Positions 12,221 to 25,607 are shown, counted from the first letter of the stretch. The stretch: DNA of 64,000 nt from Adiantum capillus-veneris (GCA_014529385.2 CM043954.1:92655747-92719746); one strand, 5' to 3'. The notes: generated by a model from the letters alone, not told the origin. Translations and numbers: made by a program.

Positions 12221-12545
12221 ATGTGTAATGAATATATTTATTTTTATTTTTATCATTTTATTACCCTATCTTCAGAGACAAAGGGGGTTCAAAGACGTTG
12301 GAGGAATAGAGTCGTGAAAGCCAAAGAAGATGCCAAGGAAAGGAAGTACCAGCATGAGCAAGCTGACGATATTGGGGAGCATGAGGCTCCTGAGAAGGAG
12401 AGGAATTGCTACAAGTGTAGCAAACCAAGCCATATATGCAAGAATTTCTTGAAGAAGGAGAAAATCAATAATCCTTCAAATGTAGTGGCTCGACCAGGTA
12501 CATGGCTGCAAATTGTGGTGTTGAAGGGGGAGTCAACCTCATTTG
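12221..12545 (+). pseudogene. Gag-like fragment with a damaged zinc knuckle
   Basis: The ORF encodes a charged segment followed by CYKCSKPSHICKNF. This matches a CCHC knuckle (C-x2-C-x4-H-x4-C) with the last Cys replaced by Phe. Such knuckles bind nucleic acid in retrotransposon Gag. The fragment is cut by the insertion of Element 2; after the element (23209) the frame does not continue recognisably. It could be Ty1/copia or Ty3/gypsy. Confidence 0.5.
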
Positions 12546-12550
12546 GTGAG

Positions 12551-13372
12551 TGTTGACCCGTTCAACTGCATGACATAACTCAACAAAGCCTTATTTTCTG
12601 AGAGTTATGAAATGCTATAGATTATGGTTAAAACGTCATTTGTAATAAGTAGCTAGTCTAGTTGCAAAAGCCGAGGCACTTCCAGATTGTATATACAAAG
12701 CCATTTGACCCATTAAACTCTATTTTAGGTTTAACCTATGGTAGCCTTAGTAAGTAAGGTACCTAGGTCAGTTTGTAAAGAGAATTTTTATCATAATCAA
12801 GTTTCAAGTTGCCGTCGATTGTGTGTGAGAGAGAAAGAGAGAGAGCATGAGCTTCATCCTGGAGCTACTCCCTGCTCGCTCATCGCATTGGAGAACCGAC
12901 AACACCATTGTGCTAGGCTCGGTGAGAGCTACGCGACAAGGCCAAGCATTCCACACAAGATGGAGCACACGTGCTGATGCATCTACAAGCCATTTGTGGT
13001 TGTAAGTGTATCAAACAATGTTTGTTTTCTACTTGCAAGTAGTCATTATGCATAGGTACTCATAGATTTCAGTTTCGAGCACTTCCAAAATACTATTTTT
13101 TCTTCATACGTATTTTTCACAGATGGGTTTAGAGCGAGGATTTTGAGTGTAGAGGCTTGGGGTCAGGTGTATCCCAGTGAGGGGATGGTGTTTAAGTTTC
13201 ATATGATTCTATCATGATTTGGTGAGTTTCCTTCTGTTTGTGTGTATGTGGGTTGGATGGTAAAGAGATTGCCTCTGTGCGCCTATTGTGTCATCTATGT
13301 CCTTGATTAACGTTATGTTAATCTAGGTTGTATTGCATGCCTTTATAGGTGTTGTGATTCACTCCCGCAACA
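12551..13372 (+). repeat. Element 2 5' LTR
   Basis: 822 bp. Partner of 22273-23203 but shorter, mainly because a block of about 80 bp present at about 23010-23090 is missing here near 13260. The opening palindrome is decayed in this copy (TTGACCCGTTCAAC). Confidence 0.9.
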
Positions 13373-13373
13373 T

Positions 13374-13393
13374 TGGTGCCGTTGTGCCAGGGA
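13374..13393 (+). other. Element 2 primer-binding site
   Basis: TGGTGCCGTTGTGCCAGGGA follows the 5' LTR after one base. It is of the same type as the Element 1 site. Confidence 0.8.
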
Positions 13394-13911
13394 GACAAGG
13401 ACTTGAGTAGGTAATCCTACTAACATTTGTGTGATGGTTGCTTGATTTAGTTTTGACTAAAGAAAGCATTTTTCTTAAGTGGATCTAGAAGAGGATATTC
13501 CAAGATCAAGTGGATAGCATGTGTCTTACCGAGGGTCTGCAACTAGGTAGATTTAGTTAGGATTTGTAGATTAGAGTAGTTGTTGGTGGTTGAGAGGTTT
13601 TTAAGGTGATAAAAGTGTTTACTAGTTTGTGTGTGGCATTGAAGTGTCTTTCTACTCATAGATGCAAAATCCCATATGATGTGTAGGAGTAGCTTTAGGT
13701 AAGTGATACGATTCTGATCTAGAGCTATTCATCATTGATTTACTTTTTGAATTGCTTGTTTGCATTTAGAATCTCTAAAAAGTCTTCTTTCAAGGAAGAA
13801 AATGCAATAAAAAGATTTTCGGTTAAATTTTTGCATGACTGATTGATGATGTGCATATAAGAGGGCACGTGCAAGAGTTTTGTGTGCAAAAACTAAAATT
13901 CTGTAAACTTG

Positions 13912-15610
13912 GACATCATACACATATGATGTCTTAAGGGGCATCTTGAGACCAAATTTAAAAAACTTGACTACACCATAATGTTCAAAAGGGGGGTTTT
14001 ACCTTAATTACACGTGAAACTAAAGTTTTGACCAACCCTTGACACCCAAAAGACAAAAGACGGAGTATTGAAAATGGAAAAAAGAAAAAAAACTTGTGAT
14101 TCTGAGCACCTTTTTGCATGAAAATTGGTAGTAGTTCTTGAAAACTAGTGCTTGAGACTTGGGGATGCTTGTGAATGAATTCTGTCCAAAAATTCATCAA
14201 CAGACATCATACATGTATGATGTCTCAAGGGTGATTCTGGTAGTAAAAATGAACTTTGGACATTATACCCATGTTTTACATGTTGTGTTGAGCACATACA
14301 CCAAATTTCATTTCATTTGGGCTTATAGGTTGAGAGTTAAGGGGATTTTACTCTTTCGGGGATTTCCTTGTCAAAAAGTGATGATTTTGTGCAATTTTGA
14401 CATCCAAAATTTGTTGTGAGCACATATTCTCATTGTACACACCAAGGGGAACCTCTAGTAGAAACAAGATTGAATTTTTACCACCTAAACATCATACACG
14501 TATGATGTCTTAGAGGCCAGATATGAGGTCAAAAGTTATAACTAAGTGCATCCTTGTAATCTACAACACCTAGGAAGCATATGGACCAAATTTTATTAAA
14601 TTTGAAGAATTTTTAGGCTTGAAAAGACCACAGATGGATCTAGGCAAAGTGATTTCTTGAAGTGATCATAACTTGCACAAAAAGCGGTCAAATTCAATTC
14701 TAAAAGCTGCTGTGAGTTTCCAGTGTAGTGAGGAACCTCTGGAGTGAATTTCACTTCAAACTGACCTGTTAGACATTATACATGTATGATGTCTAAAGGG
14801 AACTTTTAGGGACCAAAATTGAAATCTGAGCTTACCATGGTGTTGAGCAACAAAACAAGCTTACATACCAAGTTTGGGCCAATTCTGAGCACTTAGACAT
14901 CATACATGTATGATGTCTCAAGGCAAGGTCTGAAGGTCCAGTTGCACTTTTGACCACATAGGGGGTTTGGTAATGATGTGTTAAGCTTGCTTGCAAAATT
15001 TCATCTCATTTGGACTCATATTTTTGAACCTAAGAATATTTTTGCAGATACAAGAAGGTAAAGGTGAGGAAGTGGTGATTTTGAGCAATTTTGACATCCA
15101 AAATTTGTTGTGATCACATATTCTTGATGTGTGCATCAAGGAGATCGTTGGGTAGAAATATAAGTAGAATTTGAGCCAAAAGACATCATACACGTATGAT
15201 GTCTTAAGGCCAGATTTGGGTCAAATCAGACATCGGAGTATACCCTAGTGTCCTAGAGCATAAAAGAAGTCCTTAGCCAAAATTTCATTGCATTTGGAGC
15301 TCATTTGGGCTAAAAAGTTCTAAAAGATAGAAATTTGGCAAGGTTCATGCTTATATTGATCATAACTTTCACAAAAAGTGTTCAAATGGAAATTTGAAAG
15401 TTGTTGAGAGTTGCTTGAGTGATAAGGAGTCTCTAGGATAAAAGCCACTTCAATCTGGCACAGAAGACATCGTACGCATATGATGTCTCAAGTCCCAAAT
15501 TTGAAGTCAAAAATTGCAATTGAGACTCAGAGTAAAGTACATCAAGGGGAGTCTACGTTTAAATTTTGGAGCCATTTTGAGTTAGTAGACATCATAAGGG
15601 TATGAAGTCT
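13912..15610 (+). repeat. Array of eight spaced palindromes in the Element 2 leader
   Basis: Eight copies of an inverted repeat with arms AGACATCATAC and GTATGATGTCT, centred at about 13922, 14213, 14498, 14782, 14906, 15192, 15476 and 15598. Two copies (14202-14225, 14895-14918) are perfect 24-bp palindromes. Centre spacings are 291, 285, 284, 124, 286, 284 and 122, so the order repeats as a unit of about 692 bp with three palindromes. The DNA between them is itself repeated (for example the stretch containing CATCCAAAATTTGTTGTGA occurs near 14400 and 15095). The last copies are less regular. No function is known to me. Transcribed, each copy would fold into a tight hairpin. Confidence 0.9.
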
Positions 15611-15884
15611 CCGGGCAAAGATTAACTGTTTCGACCATAACTTGAGCTACCGATATCAGATTTAGAAAATTTTTAAATAAAAACAAAGCTCTAGAGTAAC
15701 TCTACAAGTTTCAGTGTCAACTTCCAAACTTGCAATTGATAAGGAACAAGCTTGTTGAAAGAGTTTGGATAACATATCATAAGAGTGCAGGATTGTATAG
15801 ATACATTGATGGCAGTGAGGTCAACCTTTATAGGTGCTTAGAGCACATACCTAGAAGAGCTGACATATTACAAGCTCTTATATG

Positions 15885-18257
15885 TCTATACATACGGAGT
15901 CGACTATCAATGGAAATCTCTAGTTGTTGACAAGTGTGGACGAGAGTACAGAGCTATACAAAGAAAAAAACCACAGACTGCATTAGAAATAGGTGGATAT
16001 TTGGTCTATGAAGGACCACAAATACCTCCACCAAACACATGAATTCCTATGAGAGTTCCAAAAGGGGAGCCACCTGGATTCCCTTCTAGAGTGATAACAA
16101 GAGATGAAGTGATTAGAGAGATGGCAGACATGCCTTCTCAAGGACCAATCTCCAACAGAACAACTAATCCATTTGAAGAAGAACCTAGCCATAGTAGAAG
16201 GCCTAAAGGGAGAGCAGAATTGGGAGAGTCTATGGTTAGACTTGTAGACAATCTGCAAGTTAGACCATCCCAGATCTAGAAATGGGTAAACAGGGAATAT
16301 GCCAAAGATAAAGATCCAAGAGATTGTGTAGTGGCTTTTAAAAGAGTAATTCGAGCAGAGAAAGTTTTGGATTTTGCAACATAGTTTGCGAGATTTGGAT
16401 CGACTCTCTGGAAGATGCCGCGGCTACATGGTTCAACTCAGTGGGTGGCAAGATGTGATTTTGAGACTCTAGATGAGCTGTTTGAGGAATTCATCAAAGA
16501 ATTCTTGCAGAAAGGCATAACCCACAACATGGTCTTGCAAATTTGCAGATTCAAACAAAAAGAGGGTGAATAAGTACGCAAAGTGGCATTACGGCTCAAG
16601 AGATATGTCAAGTTCTATCCAAGAGAGAAACTTCTTACGCAAGCATGGTTAATGTTGATCTATATCCAGGGAATGAGACATGCATTCAAAAGGATCTGCA
16701 TATGATAAGGAGCATGAGCTAAATGAATAGATCAAAGAAGCTCTTTATCTAGTGGATAACCGTGAGAAATATAAAGAAAACAATTGTAAGAGTCAAGAGG
16801 ACGACACATCCTCTTAGCACAGTGATTCTTAGATGAGTGAGTCCATTTCAAATGCAGTGTCACCTATCGATCAAGAAAAGTTTATCGACAAATGGTCAAG
16901 AGGTTAGCTCCTCTTGTAAATTCTAATCTGATGGAGCTTAAGTGGTGCAAAATTGAGAGAAAATGGACAAACCTTACAAGAGAAGAGTGTTACTATGGCA
17001 TGGAATATGCTAGGGAGAGGTATGTACAACCTAATCCAATAGCACCTCCTCCACCTAGAAACGCTATGGAGAATGAGCCATGTCTAGTAGGAGTTGCAAG
17101 ACCACAACCCTGCCTTAGGACAACAACCTCTGTTGACAGGTGCTAAATTGCCTATAGACATGACATACATGTAGATGATGGAAGCATCTAACAAACAAGC
17201 AATAGTACCAGATACAATGTATTATAACAACTAAAGCGGGTATTTTCCTTCAAAGCGGCAAAAGATGAGAGAAACACATGGAATGATGAGGCTGGTACAA
17301 CCTCCAATTCATGTGATTGGACCTGAAGAAAGAAGGTATGAGATGGATGAAAGAACATTGCGGTTCATTGTGAATAGAGGCTTAGATAGGTCAGAGCCTG
17401 TTTATAGCCAAGAGGAATTGCAAGAACAAGCTCCTCAACCAGAGATAGATTTGTCACAAAAGTTGTGACAAGCACTTGGTCAAACAATGTCCTCATGGAG
17501 ATCACACAAGTAAATGCCTATTGTCTTGATTGTGATGTCATTCACTTGATCCCCAATTGTCCAAAAAATTCAAACGGAGTCAGAAAGATCACAACAAATG
17601 TCTTAAGAATTGTTCAGCTACCCAATAGATTGGAAAATGAAAACGTCGTACCAATTCATGTAGTTATGAGAGCGCATGCTCAAAAAGAAGCTGAGAACCT
17701 AGAGACAGAGAAAACGAAAACTGACGCGAGTCCAGAGATGGGTGATCCAAACACCGATGCACCTAGTCAAGAACCCTAAAAGAAAACATAACAGTTGGAA
17801 AGCTAGAAAGGCTAGGATGAAAGCATGTAGGGAACAAGAGCAAAAATCCCTAGCTGAGGAGCTTACCCAAGCTAAAGAGAAGATAAGACAACATGAGGAA
17901 AGTGTTGCAGCGTCTCTTGCGCAAACGTCTCAACCTCCAAAAGAACCATCAATAGAAAGTGAGTCAAAAAGTGCTAGCTCAAGAGGATCAATGTTGGTCG
18001 AGAAGGTTAATGAGCCATTAGACACCCTCCTAAAAGCCTATGAAACATGGCTCCAAAACAACCAAGCCCAAGAATAGAGGTGGATGGCATATCCAAATGC
18101 TTAGAAAAGGACAAGCTTGAAATGTGCCAAAAAATGATTCAAACATCCCACGCTTTACTAGAACCACCAGTTGGAAAACCTAAGGAGGTGATCCTTGTCC
18201 CACCTACACCAGTAATCCCATCAAACCAGGAACAAAAAGAGCTAGATTCCAGTTGAG
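15885..18257 (+). pseudogene. Element 2 gag remnant
   Basis: Broken gag of a Ty3/gypsy-type element, aligned by eye with the minus-strand copy at 54288-56882. Recognisable pieces: a leader segment near 15920-16280, a capsid-like piece (16280-16680, LFEEFIKEFLQKG and LRLKRYVKF), the landmark KWCKIERKWTNL..ECYYG (16939-16995), and a knuckle YCLDCDVIHLIPNC (17519-17560, C-x2-C-x3-H-x4-C). A charged helical tail follows (17780-18250). Many stops and frame changes rule out a product. Gag packages element RNA. Confidence 0.7.
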
Positions 18258-18515
18258 CACGGACCAAAGCTCAAGGACCCCATATTAGAACCAAGGATAG
18301 TTTTGAATACAAAGGATAGCTCTTTTGAGGGATTTCACCAAGCTATACCTGAGAGTTGTGAAGAAATAGATGGTCTTGATGAGTTGTGGAAACAAGTCAA
18401 AGAGACCAATGAAGCAAGTAAGATAAGAAGATGAATAAACCAAATGTGAGATGGAAGAGGAGCGTCTCTTCCACCAATAGAGGAATTTGAGACTAAATTT
18501 CAAATAAATCTAGAA

Positions 18516-19440
18516 GTGGAATCATATTGGGGAGACAAAGGATCTGTACAATCTATGGACAATCAACCCCATTTTCTAAGATCACTACCATCCTATACGG
18601 GAGAGTACAAGGCCAAGTCAAATATTGTTGCAGTCCCATCACAGAGACTGTCTCCCAACAAGGTCATTGATTTGAAAGGGTTGATAAACATTTTGTCAAC
18701 ACCAGTCACCTGTACGATAACATTAGCAACTAAGACCAAACATGTAGACTACTGTTGGAAAATGCTTAAAAAAATATGGCGTAAAAAACCAATGACTCAA
18801 GTTGAGGAAGGGATCAAAGAGCTTGAAATGCCTCAACTAAACACTAGGCCAGTGCCATTAAACAAGGTAGGCGAGTACTATAAGGGAGAAGATGGGAACA
18901 CCACACTTCCTATGGAATTCTAAGGTGTAAAAACCATGGCAATAAAAGAGATCTAGAAAAAAATGGGAAAAACCAGTAGTTAGGGCTACCAGGTTGAAAT
19001 TGTAGCTTGCATACAGACACATGGAAAGGCCACTAGGATTGCTAGAAAAATCAGTTGTTACTTCTTGTGGCATTGAATATGAGCAAACCGTTGCTATTGT
19101 TGACTTTGGCAAGAAGAACAACTATGATATCATTCTAGGAAGACCATTCATGAGACAATTGAAAATGGTCAAGGATTGGGGTTATGACCATATCTACCTG
19201 AGACATATGGAAACCACAGCAAGAATAAATCTTAAGGACCATAATTATAGGGATGTGATGAAAACACCTATGGATGAGTTTGATTCCTTTACTGTGGCAG
19301 GATCAGAACTTCCAACATGGTTGGGTAAGCCTAAAGAACTGTGGATGTGTGGTGCTTCGCTATGCAAAAGTTTAAAGCAAGAGGAGTGTATTTTAGAAAG
19401 GGAAATTGAAGATACAGATTATATCCCAGAACCCTTTTAG
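18516..19440 (+). pseudogene. Element 2 retropepsin-like protease remnant
   Basis: Two ORF pieces in different frames. The second contains SCGIEYEQTVAIVDFG and IILGRPFM, the C-terminal half of a retropepsin (the family's ILGRPF signature). The related copy at 53238-53700 has AILDSGAS before it. At the same place here (18905-18960) the sequence reads TMAIKEI and then a stop, so the catalytic Asp-Ser-Gly is lost. In the family this enzyme cuts the Gag-Pol polyprotein. Confidence 0.75.
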
Positions 19441-19475
19441 AGGAAGCTTTAGAGACACTGGAATGGGAACATATC

Positions 19476-20630
19476 TTGGCTACTCTCGATGTGTGCACTA
19501 TTCAAGATGGTCCAACAACAAATTTTTGTGATGAAGATGGCTATGATGTCATTCCTTACTTTGCAGTGAGTGTAATCCAGGAAAACAAAGACGAAGAAGA
19601 AGATGAGTTCTATGACTCCATAGAAGAATTGGAGCTTCAAGAAGATGCCAACATTGGAAATCCTGATAACCCAACAGGTGACATAAAAGATACTTTAACC
19701 AATGAACGGTTGTCCGATTGTCCAGATCAAAGACTCAAGAACCAATTTCACCACTACAAGAATAAAGTGCATCAAAAATGGATTCCAAAATCCCTGATGA
19801 AAATGCAACTGCAACAAGCATCCGCATCCATGACCCCTATACATGAAGAAAAGACCCAGTCAACAAGAAGGCAGCCATGTGAACGAGCTACCAAGTGGAC
19901 CAACACTCTAATCAAGTGGATACAAAAATCATCCCAAAAACAACAACCTAAGAGAAAATAGATAGTAGCTTTCCATAACCAGTCAAACCACAAAGGGAAA
20001 GTGCTAAAATGTAGCCTTGTTGAGGATGGCAGTGATAGTGATGATTCTTATGACATCCCCTACCAGCAACTCAGGTCATCACCCTCATTAGCAGCTTTCG
20101 TAACAACCAAGGAAGGCCAAAAGCAAAGAACAACAATTCAAAACCAAAAATTTTGACAAATTTGGATACCAAAGAGCCAGCTCGGCCAAAAATAGGTATG
20201 GATCAAGAAGATAAAGATCTCTGATGGAAAATCACAAGATCCAACACCAAAAGGAAAAAAATCGAAGTGTGCAAGAGCATCTAGGAAAACCACAAAGCCG
20301 CAAGCTACCGCAACTTAGATTTGGGTTCCAAAGAAGTTGCTTCAAGCACAAAGAGGTGAAGAGTTTATTTGAATTCCAAAACAAATAAAGCATCAACTCC
20401 CAAAGTCTGAATCTCGTCCTCAACCATGCCTACAAGGACTTAAGCAAAGACCGTTGCTAACTCACACAAAGACAAGGTGGATCCCAAAGAAGTCTCTTCA
20501 AACACAAACAAAGTAGGGACAAGTATTGATTCCCAAACAAGAAGCATCAACAAAACAACTAGTAATCACAAAAAAGTGGCTCCCAAAGTAAACCAATAAA
20601 CCTACTGTCACTGCACCATCGCTTGAATTC
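19476..20630 (+). pseudogene. Element 2 3' ORF with repeated W-[IV]-P-K motifs
   Basis: An acidic ORF (19476-19961) followed in the same or neighbouring frame by a Lys/Gln-rich stretch broken by stops. The motif W-[IVL]-P-K recurs: KWIPKSL (about 19777), IWIPKSQ (about 20162), IWVPKKL (about 20320), RWIPKKS (about 20478) and WLPK (about 20579), with weaker LIPKQE (about 20528). Spacing is irregular. The same motif appears in the tail of the Element 1 ORF. I do not know a function. Confidence 0.55.
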
Positions 20631-21580
20631 TTTCAATTCTTCCTACGGTTATAGTACAGTTGGAAGAGAGCTCAAACAGATAAGTAAGCCTTCAAAAAAT
20701 ATATACAATTTTCAATCAAGCAAACAACATAGGAGCTTCAAAGAATATCACATTGCTTAGAATAGGAAGCCTCGCCAACAAATGCCAATAAGAAAATTGC
20801 TTATACCCATGCATAACATAAATTTTTCCATGCATTGACTATGTATGCATAATAGGGCTACACTGGAAGGCATGCATAGGCACATTTTTGATTGCCCAAG
20901 CACAACACATACCCTTGGTGATAACCTGTCTCACCAAGGAGGACTCCAAATAGGAGGGGGGAGGCATTCTAAATGCGGACTTAATATTATGAATATTAGA
21001 GGGCAATGTTTTGTGAGTTGTATTGAATATTTGTGTTTGATTGTGATAATTTTTTGTCAAAATTTAGAGTGTATGCCCTCATAATAGAGTTACGAGAGGA
21101 GTACACAGACAAAAGCCATATATGAACCCCTAGGGACATGTGTATAGTGTACATAGCATTTAGAATTCTAATAACTTGATTTTTCTTTTTGAGTTGAGAC
21201 GATTTTTGGTTTTATTTTGTTATTTTTGTGATTTTTTTTTAAAAAAAAGAGAGGAATAAATCCATAATCCGGATGAAGAGAAGATTGAGAGATGTCGTGG
21301 CATACAAAACGAAGAAGATCCAAGAAAATGACAACACTTCACGAATTATGTCTCAAAAGCCATATGCACAATGGGTAAAAAAAAAGACCCTAGTTAGCCA
21401 AAGATGCAATTTTTACAAGCTAAAGTGATGATAGCCACCTATATACCCTGTACATCATGTATATGAGTTTTGAGGACAAGTGGACCATGATAGCTCATAG
21501 AGAGTCATCTATCGTGAATGATGCCACCGGATAAAGCCCTTTTGAAGCAAGTTACTAACTTGGGGGATTAATTGGGATTT
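20631..21580 (+). other. Element 2 unassigned interior
   Basis: AT-rich with no supported coding or structural feature. It separates the 3' ORF from the captured helicase piece. Confidence 0.4.
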
Positions 21581-22200
<620 letters not shown>

Positions 22201-22253
22201 CACAAACTGCATCGACATTGACAACCAGCCTATGTCAGGGACAACATGAATTT

Positions 22254-22272
22254 GGAGGGGGGGGGGGGGGAG
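22254..22272 (+). other. Element 2 polypurine tract
   Basis: GGA followed by an uninterrupted run of G and then AG, directly before the 3' LTR. Confidence 0.85.
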
Positions 22273-23203
22273 TGTTGACCCGCGGGTCAACAACACAACA
22301 TAACTCAACAAAGCCTTATTTTTTAAGAGTTATGAAATGCTACAAATTATGGTTAAAACATCATTTGTAATAAGTAGCTAGTAGTTGCAGAAGCCGGGGT
22401 GCAATGGCACTTCCAAATTGTACATACAAAGCCATTTGACCCATTAAACTCTATTTTACGTTTAACCTATGGTGGCATTAGTATATAAGGTACCTAGGTC
22501 ATTTTGTAAAGAGAACTTTTATCATAATCAAGTTTTAAGCTGTGTGTGAGAGAGAAAGAGAGAGCGTGAGCTTCATTCTGGCGCTACTTCCCGCTCGCTC
22601 ATTGCATTGGAGAACCGACAACACCATTGTGCTAGACTCAATGAGAGCTATGCAACAATGCCAAGCATTCCACACTAGATGAAGCACGCACACTAACGCA
22701 TCTACGAGCCATTTGTGGTCATAAGTGTATAAAATGATTTTTGTTTTCTGCTTGCAAGTAGTCATTAGAATTGTGGCGACATAAGCTACGCACAAGTACT
22801 CATAGATTTCAGTTTTGGGCACTTCCAAAATACTACTCTGTCTTCATACACGTTTTTTGCAGATGGGTTTAGAGCAAGGATTTTAAGTGTAGAGGCTTGG
22901 GGATAGGTGTATCCCAGTGAGTGGATGGTGTTCTTTAAGTTTCGTATGATTCTGGCATGATTTGGTGAGTTTCCTTCCGTTTGTGTGTATGTGGGTTGGT
23001 TGGTGTAGTTGAGAGCAGTGAGATTCTAGATTGTGGTTTAGTTAGCCTTCCAGAGTGTTGTATGCGTGGGATGGTCTCAGCCTGACAAGATAAAGAGATT
23101 GCCTCCGTGCACCTATCGTGTCATCTGTGTCCTTGATTGACATTATGTTGATCTAGGTTGTGTTGCATGCACTTTATAGGTGTTGTGATTTTCTCCTGCA
23201 ACA
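22273..23203 (+). repeat. Element 2 3' LTR
   Basis: 931 bp, TG...CA. It opens with a perfect 16-bp palindrome TTGACCCGCGGGTCAA (22275-22290). It carries the block at about 23010-23090 that the 5' copy lacks. Confidence 0.9.
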
Positions 23204-23208
23204 GTGAG

Positions 23209-24124
23209 GTAGGGCTTTCCACTGTAGGGACAAACGTATTGGACTATATTGATGCAAGGGCTAATAAGTAGTGTGGATACCAAGGCTCAGACTCATTCCT
23301 TCTCTCTTTCAAATAGTGTGATTGATGATTTCTTAATGAGAGACACCTCAAAGATGAAGATTGGGATCAAAAGTGCAAGATGGTCCCAAGGCAGATAGAT
23401 CTTGGGCTTAAAAGAAATCTAGAGCAAGGGCCCGATATTGTGTTGCAGTGATAGATCTTGGGATCTACCCAAGTACTTTATGTCGCAAGAGAAAGGAGAA
23501 TTGGAGATCAAACCAACCACTAGAGTGAAAGCACATGGACTTCTATGAACATATGTTGAGGACTTCTCTTGGATACATGGGACCACAAGTTGTGAGTGAG
23601 CTTGCCAAAACTCACATAGCAACCAAGGTTATGTGAGCCTACCAAAACTCATGGGTGTGTAGAGGGTGTGAGTGAGCCTAAAAAAAATCATGAATGATGG
23701 CTAGGGTTGTGAGTATGCTCGACAAAACTCATGGACATGGTGTGTTTCTAGACTAGCAAGATCATGTGGACCAAGGTGCAGACATGATGACTTCTACAAA
23801 AAACTCTTTAGACAGTGTTGGCTATGAGATGCTTTGGATGTGTGGAACACTTATTGGTGATAGGGAGGCTACTTTTGATGTTGTTCAGATCTACAAATTG
23901 GGGTATCCTGGATATGAAAGGGGGTGTTAGTAGTGTATGTGTGGGCCTTGGACAAGTGTGGAGACCTCATGTGGACTCTATGTGTGTGTGTGTGTGTGAC
24001 ATCAGCCTTAGGATATAAGGGGGATGCCATCTTTATTATGCCTTAGAGCACTTTTGAGGGTGGACAAATTTCCTCTTTTGTGGGTGTATGAGTGTTAGCC
24101 TGATTTAGTATAGCAAATGGGTCA
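23209..24124. other. Flank with a short minisatellite
   Basis: Mostly unassigned. At 23595-23740 there are about four copies of a unit of roughly 38 bp based on GTGAGCCTACCAAAACTCATG. No gene is supported. A short TG microsatellite lies near 23980. Confidence 0.5.
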
Positions 24125-24330
24125 AGGGATCCATATGCTCATGTCTCAATCTTCCAACAAGTTATGAGAGCTGAATAGATTGCATATTTTCACACACAAT
24201 ACGAAGGATTTGGCTTTACCTTGGAAGGAACGGCCTTAATGTGGTTTCAATCACTAAAGCGAGATGATTTTCCACACATAGAATAACTCTTGCGCAAATC
24301 TGCATGGGAATTCTCACAACATGGTGTGTA
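24125..24330 (+). pseudogene. Ty3/gypsy gag capsid fragment
   Basis: Reading with stops gives DPYAHVSIFQQVMRAE, HTQYEGFGFTLEGTALMWFQ and SLKRDDFPHIE. These match the core of the retrotransposon Gag domain (the Trp-Phe-x-Ser-Leu landmark). Only about 70 codons remain. Confidence 0.65.
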
Positions 24331-24462
24331 ATGGAAATGGCCTATTAATGTTGAGAGTAGCGGAAATTAGAGAAAGTACTTTTGTGGAATTACTTTGTGA
24401 GCATAAAGGGTGAACTTGATTGATGGTAGCAACATAAACATAGAATTTAGTTAACTTGGCAT
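24331..24462. repeat. Left half of a dispersed repeat split by Element 3
   Basis: Together with 33763-33957 this matches the reverse complement of about 52590-52955, where no element is inserted. Shared wording includes TGATGGTAGCAACATAAACAT and TTAGTTAACTTGGCAT. The last four bases (GCAT) are the target duplication of Element 3. Confidence 0.85.
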
Positions 24463-25297
24463 TGATGGGGGCTTTTCACAAGCTAAGCTCCCATACCCCT
24501 CTTCTCTCGTCCCCACCCCATGAAAACCCCCTCTTATGGAGGGAGTGATAAAAGGCATTGGAAAAAGTAAGAAAAAATAAAGTAGGATTATGTAAATATA
24601 TAAGAAAGGTAAAATAGGCCACCTCATGCCTGCGGGGTAGCCCATCCCCACCTTGCCTCCTTTTTCTTCACTGTTGCCCCGCCGGGTGTCCCTTTTCCTC
24701 TCCTCCACTCAAAAGGTCAACCCCCTCTCTCTTCCCTTTGTCCTTTCTCCTTTCTCTCTCCCCTCAAGCTACCCCACCTCTCACCAATAATGCATTATAA
24801 CTCACCAATAATGCACCCTAACTCACATGCAACTTACCCTATCTTCCAAAATAGTATACCCCACCCCCTCTTTCTCTCTCCTATCATATCCCATGACCCA
24901 AATACCCCCCTCTCTCTCTAAAGGGCGCCATGTCTCTTGTCTTGTAGCTAAATAACCTCCCCCACACTCACACACACTCAATTTCACTGAAAAAGGTGCC
25001 CACAAACCCATCCCCACCCGGTGGTTACCTGATTATTCTTGTGTTCACACACATCTGCACACAGATTCACCTCTGAGCACACTCCCCTCTCTCCCCTCTT
25101 GTAATTACTTTATTCTCCATGTCACCTCTCACTTTTTTTTCCATCAACCCATCTCTCTCTCTTAGTCTCTCTCTCATGAGACTGCTGTTCTGGCACATAT
25201 ACACACAGCCAGACAAGTGGGGCCCACAGTAACATGGCCTATGTAGATAATGATTTCTTCATTTCTAAATTCTAGAATTTCTCCCCCCCTCCTCCCC

Positions 25298-25305
25298 TAT
25301 ATAAA
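25298..25305 (+). promoter_or_regulatory. Element 3 LTR TATA box
   Basis: TATATAAA in a C-rich setting, about 835 bp into the LTR. The partner lies at 32973-32980. Transcription would be expected to start some 30 bp downstream; that is inferred. Confidence 0.7.
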
Positions 25306-25601
25306 GAGGGGTCACCATCACACAAAAACACACAACATCACCAAAGAACACACTATGCACTGTGTGTGCCTAGTGCACACACACACACACACCATCACCA
25401 TCACCGCAATCACCATGCTTGTCTTGAGCATGACCTACACCCTTGGCTATGGAAGATGAAGGGCAACTAAATGAAGAATGATGGCCATAATCCTCGTGCG
25501 AGTCTTCGCCATCAACTCCCACCTATCCGCCATGTGCTCTACCACTCTCTGCCTTCTCATTCCCCTACCCTATGCTCCCCATTTCATCGCCTTATTCTCT
25601 A

Positions 25602-25607
25602 AATAAA
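25602..25607 (+). promoter_or_regulatory. Element 3 LTR polyadenylation signal
   Basis: AATAAA about 300 bp after the TATA box. The partner in the 3' LTR is at 33347-33352, which would be the working signal for element RNA. Confidence 0.6.

Noticed and set aside
13912-15610. Regularly spaced palindromes considered as a CRISPR array
   Set aside because: Spacings are about 284 and 124 bp, the DNA between copies is itself repeated rather than unique, and the host is a plant. The array sits in a retrotransposon leader.
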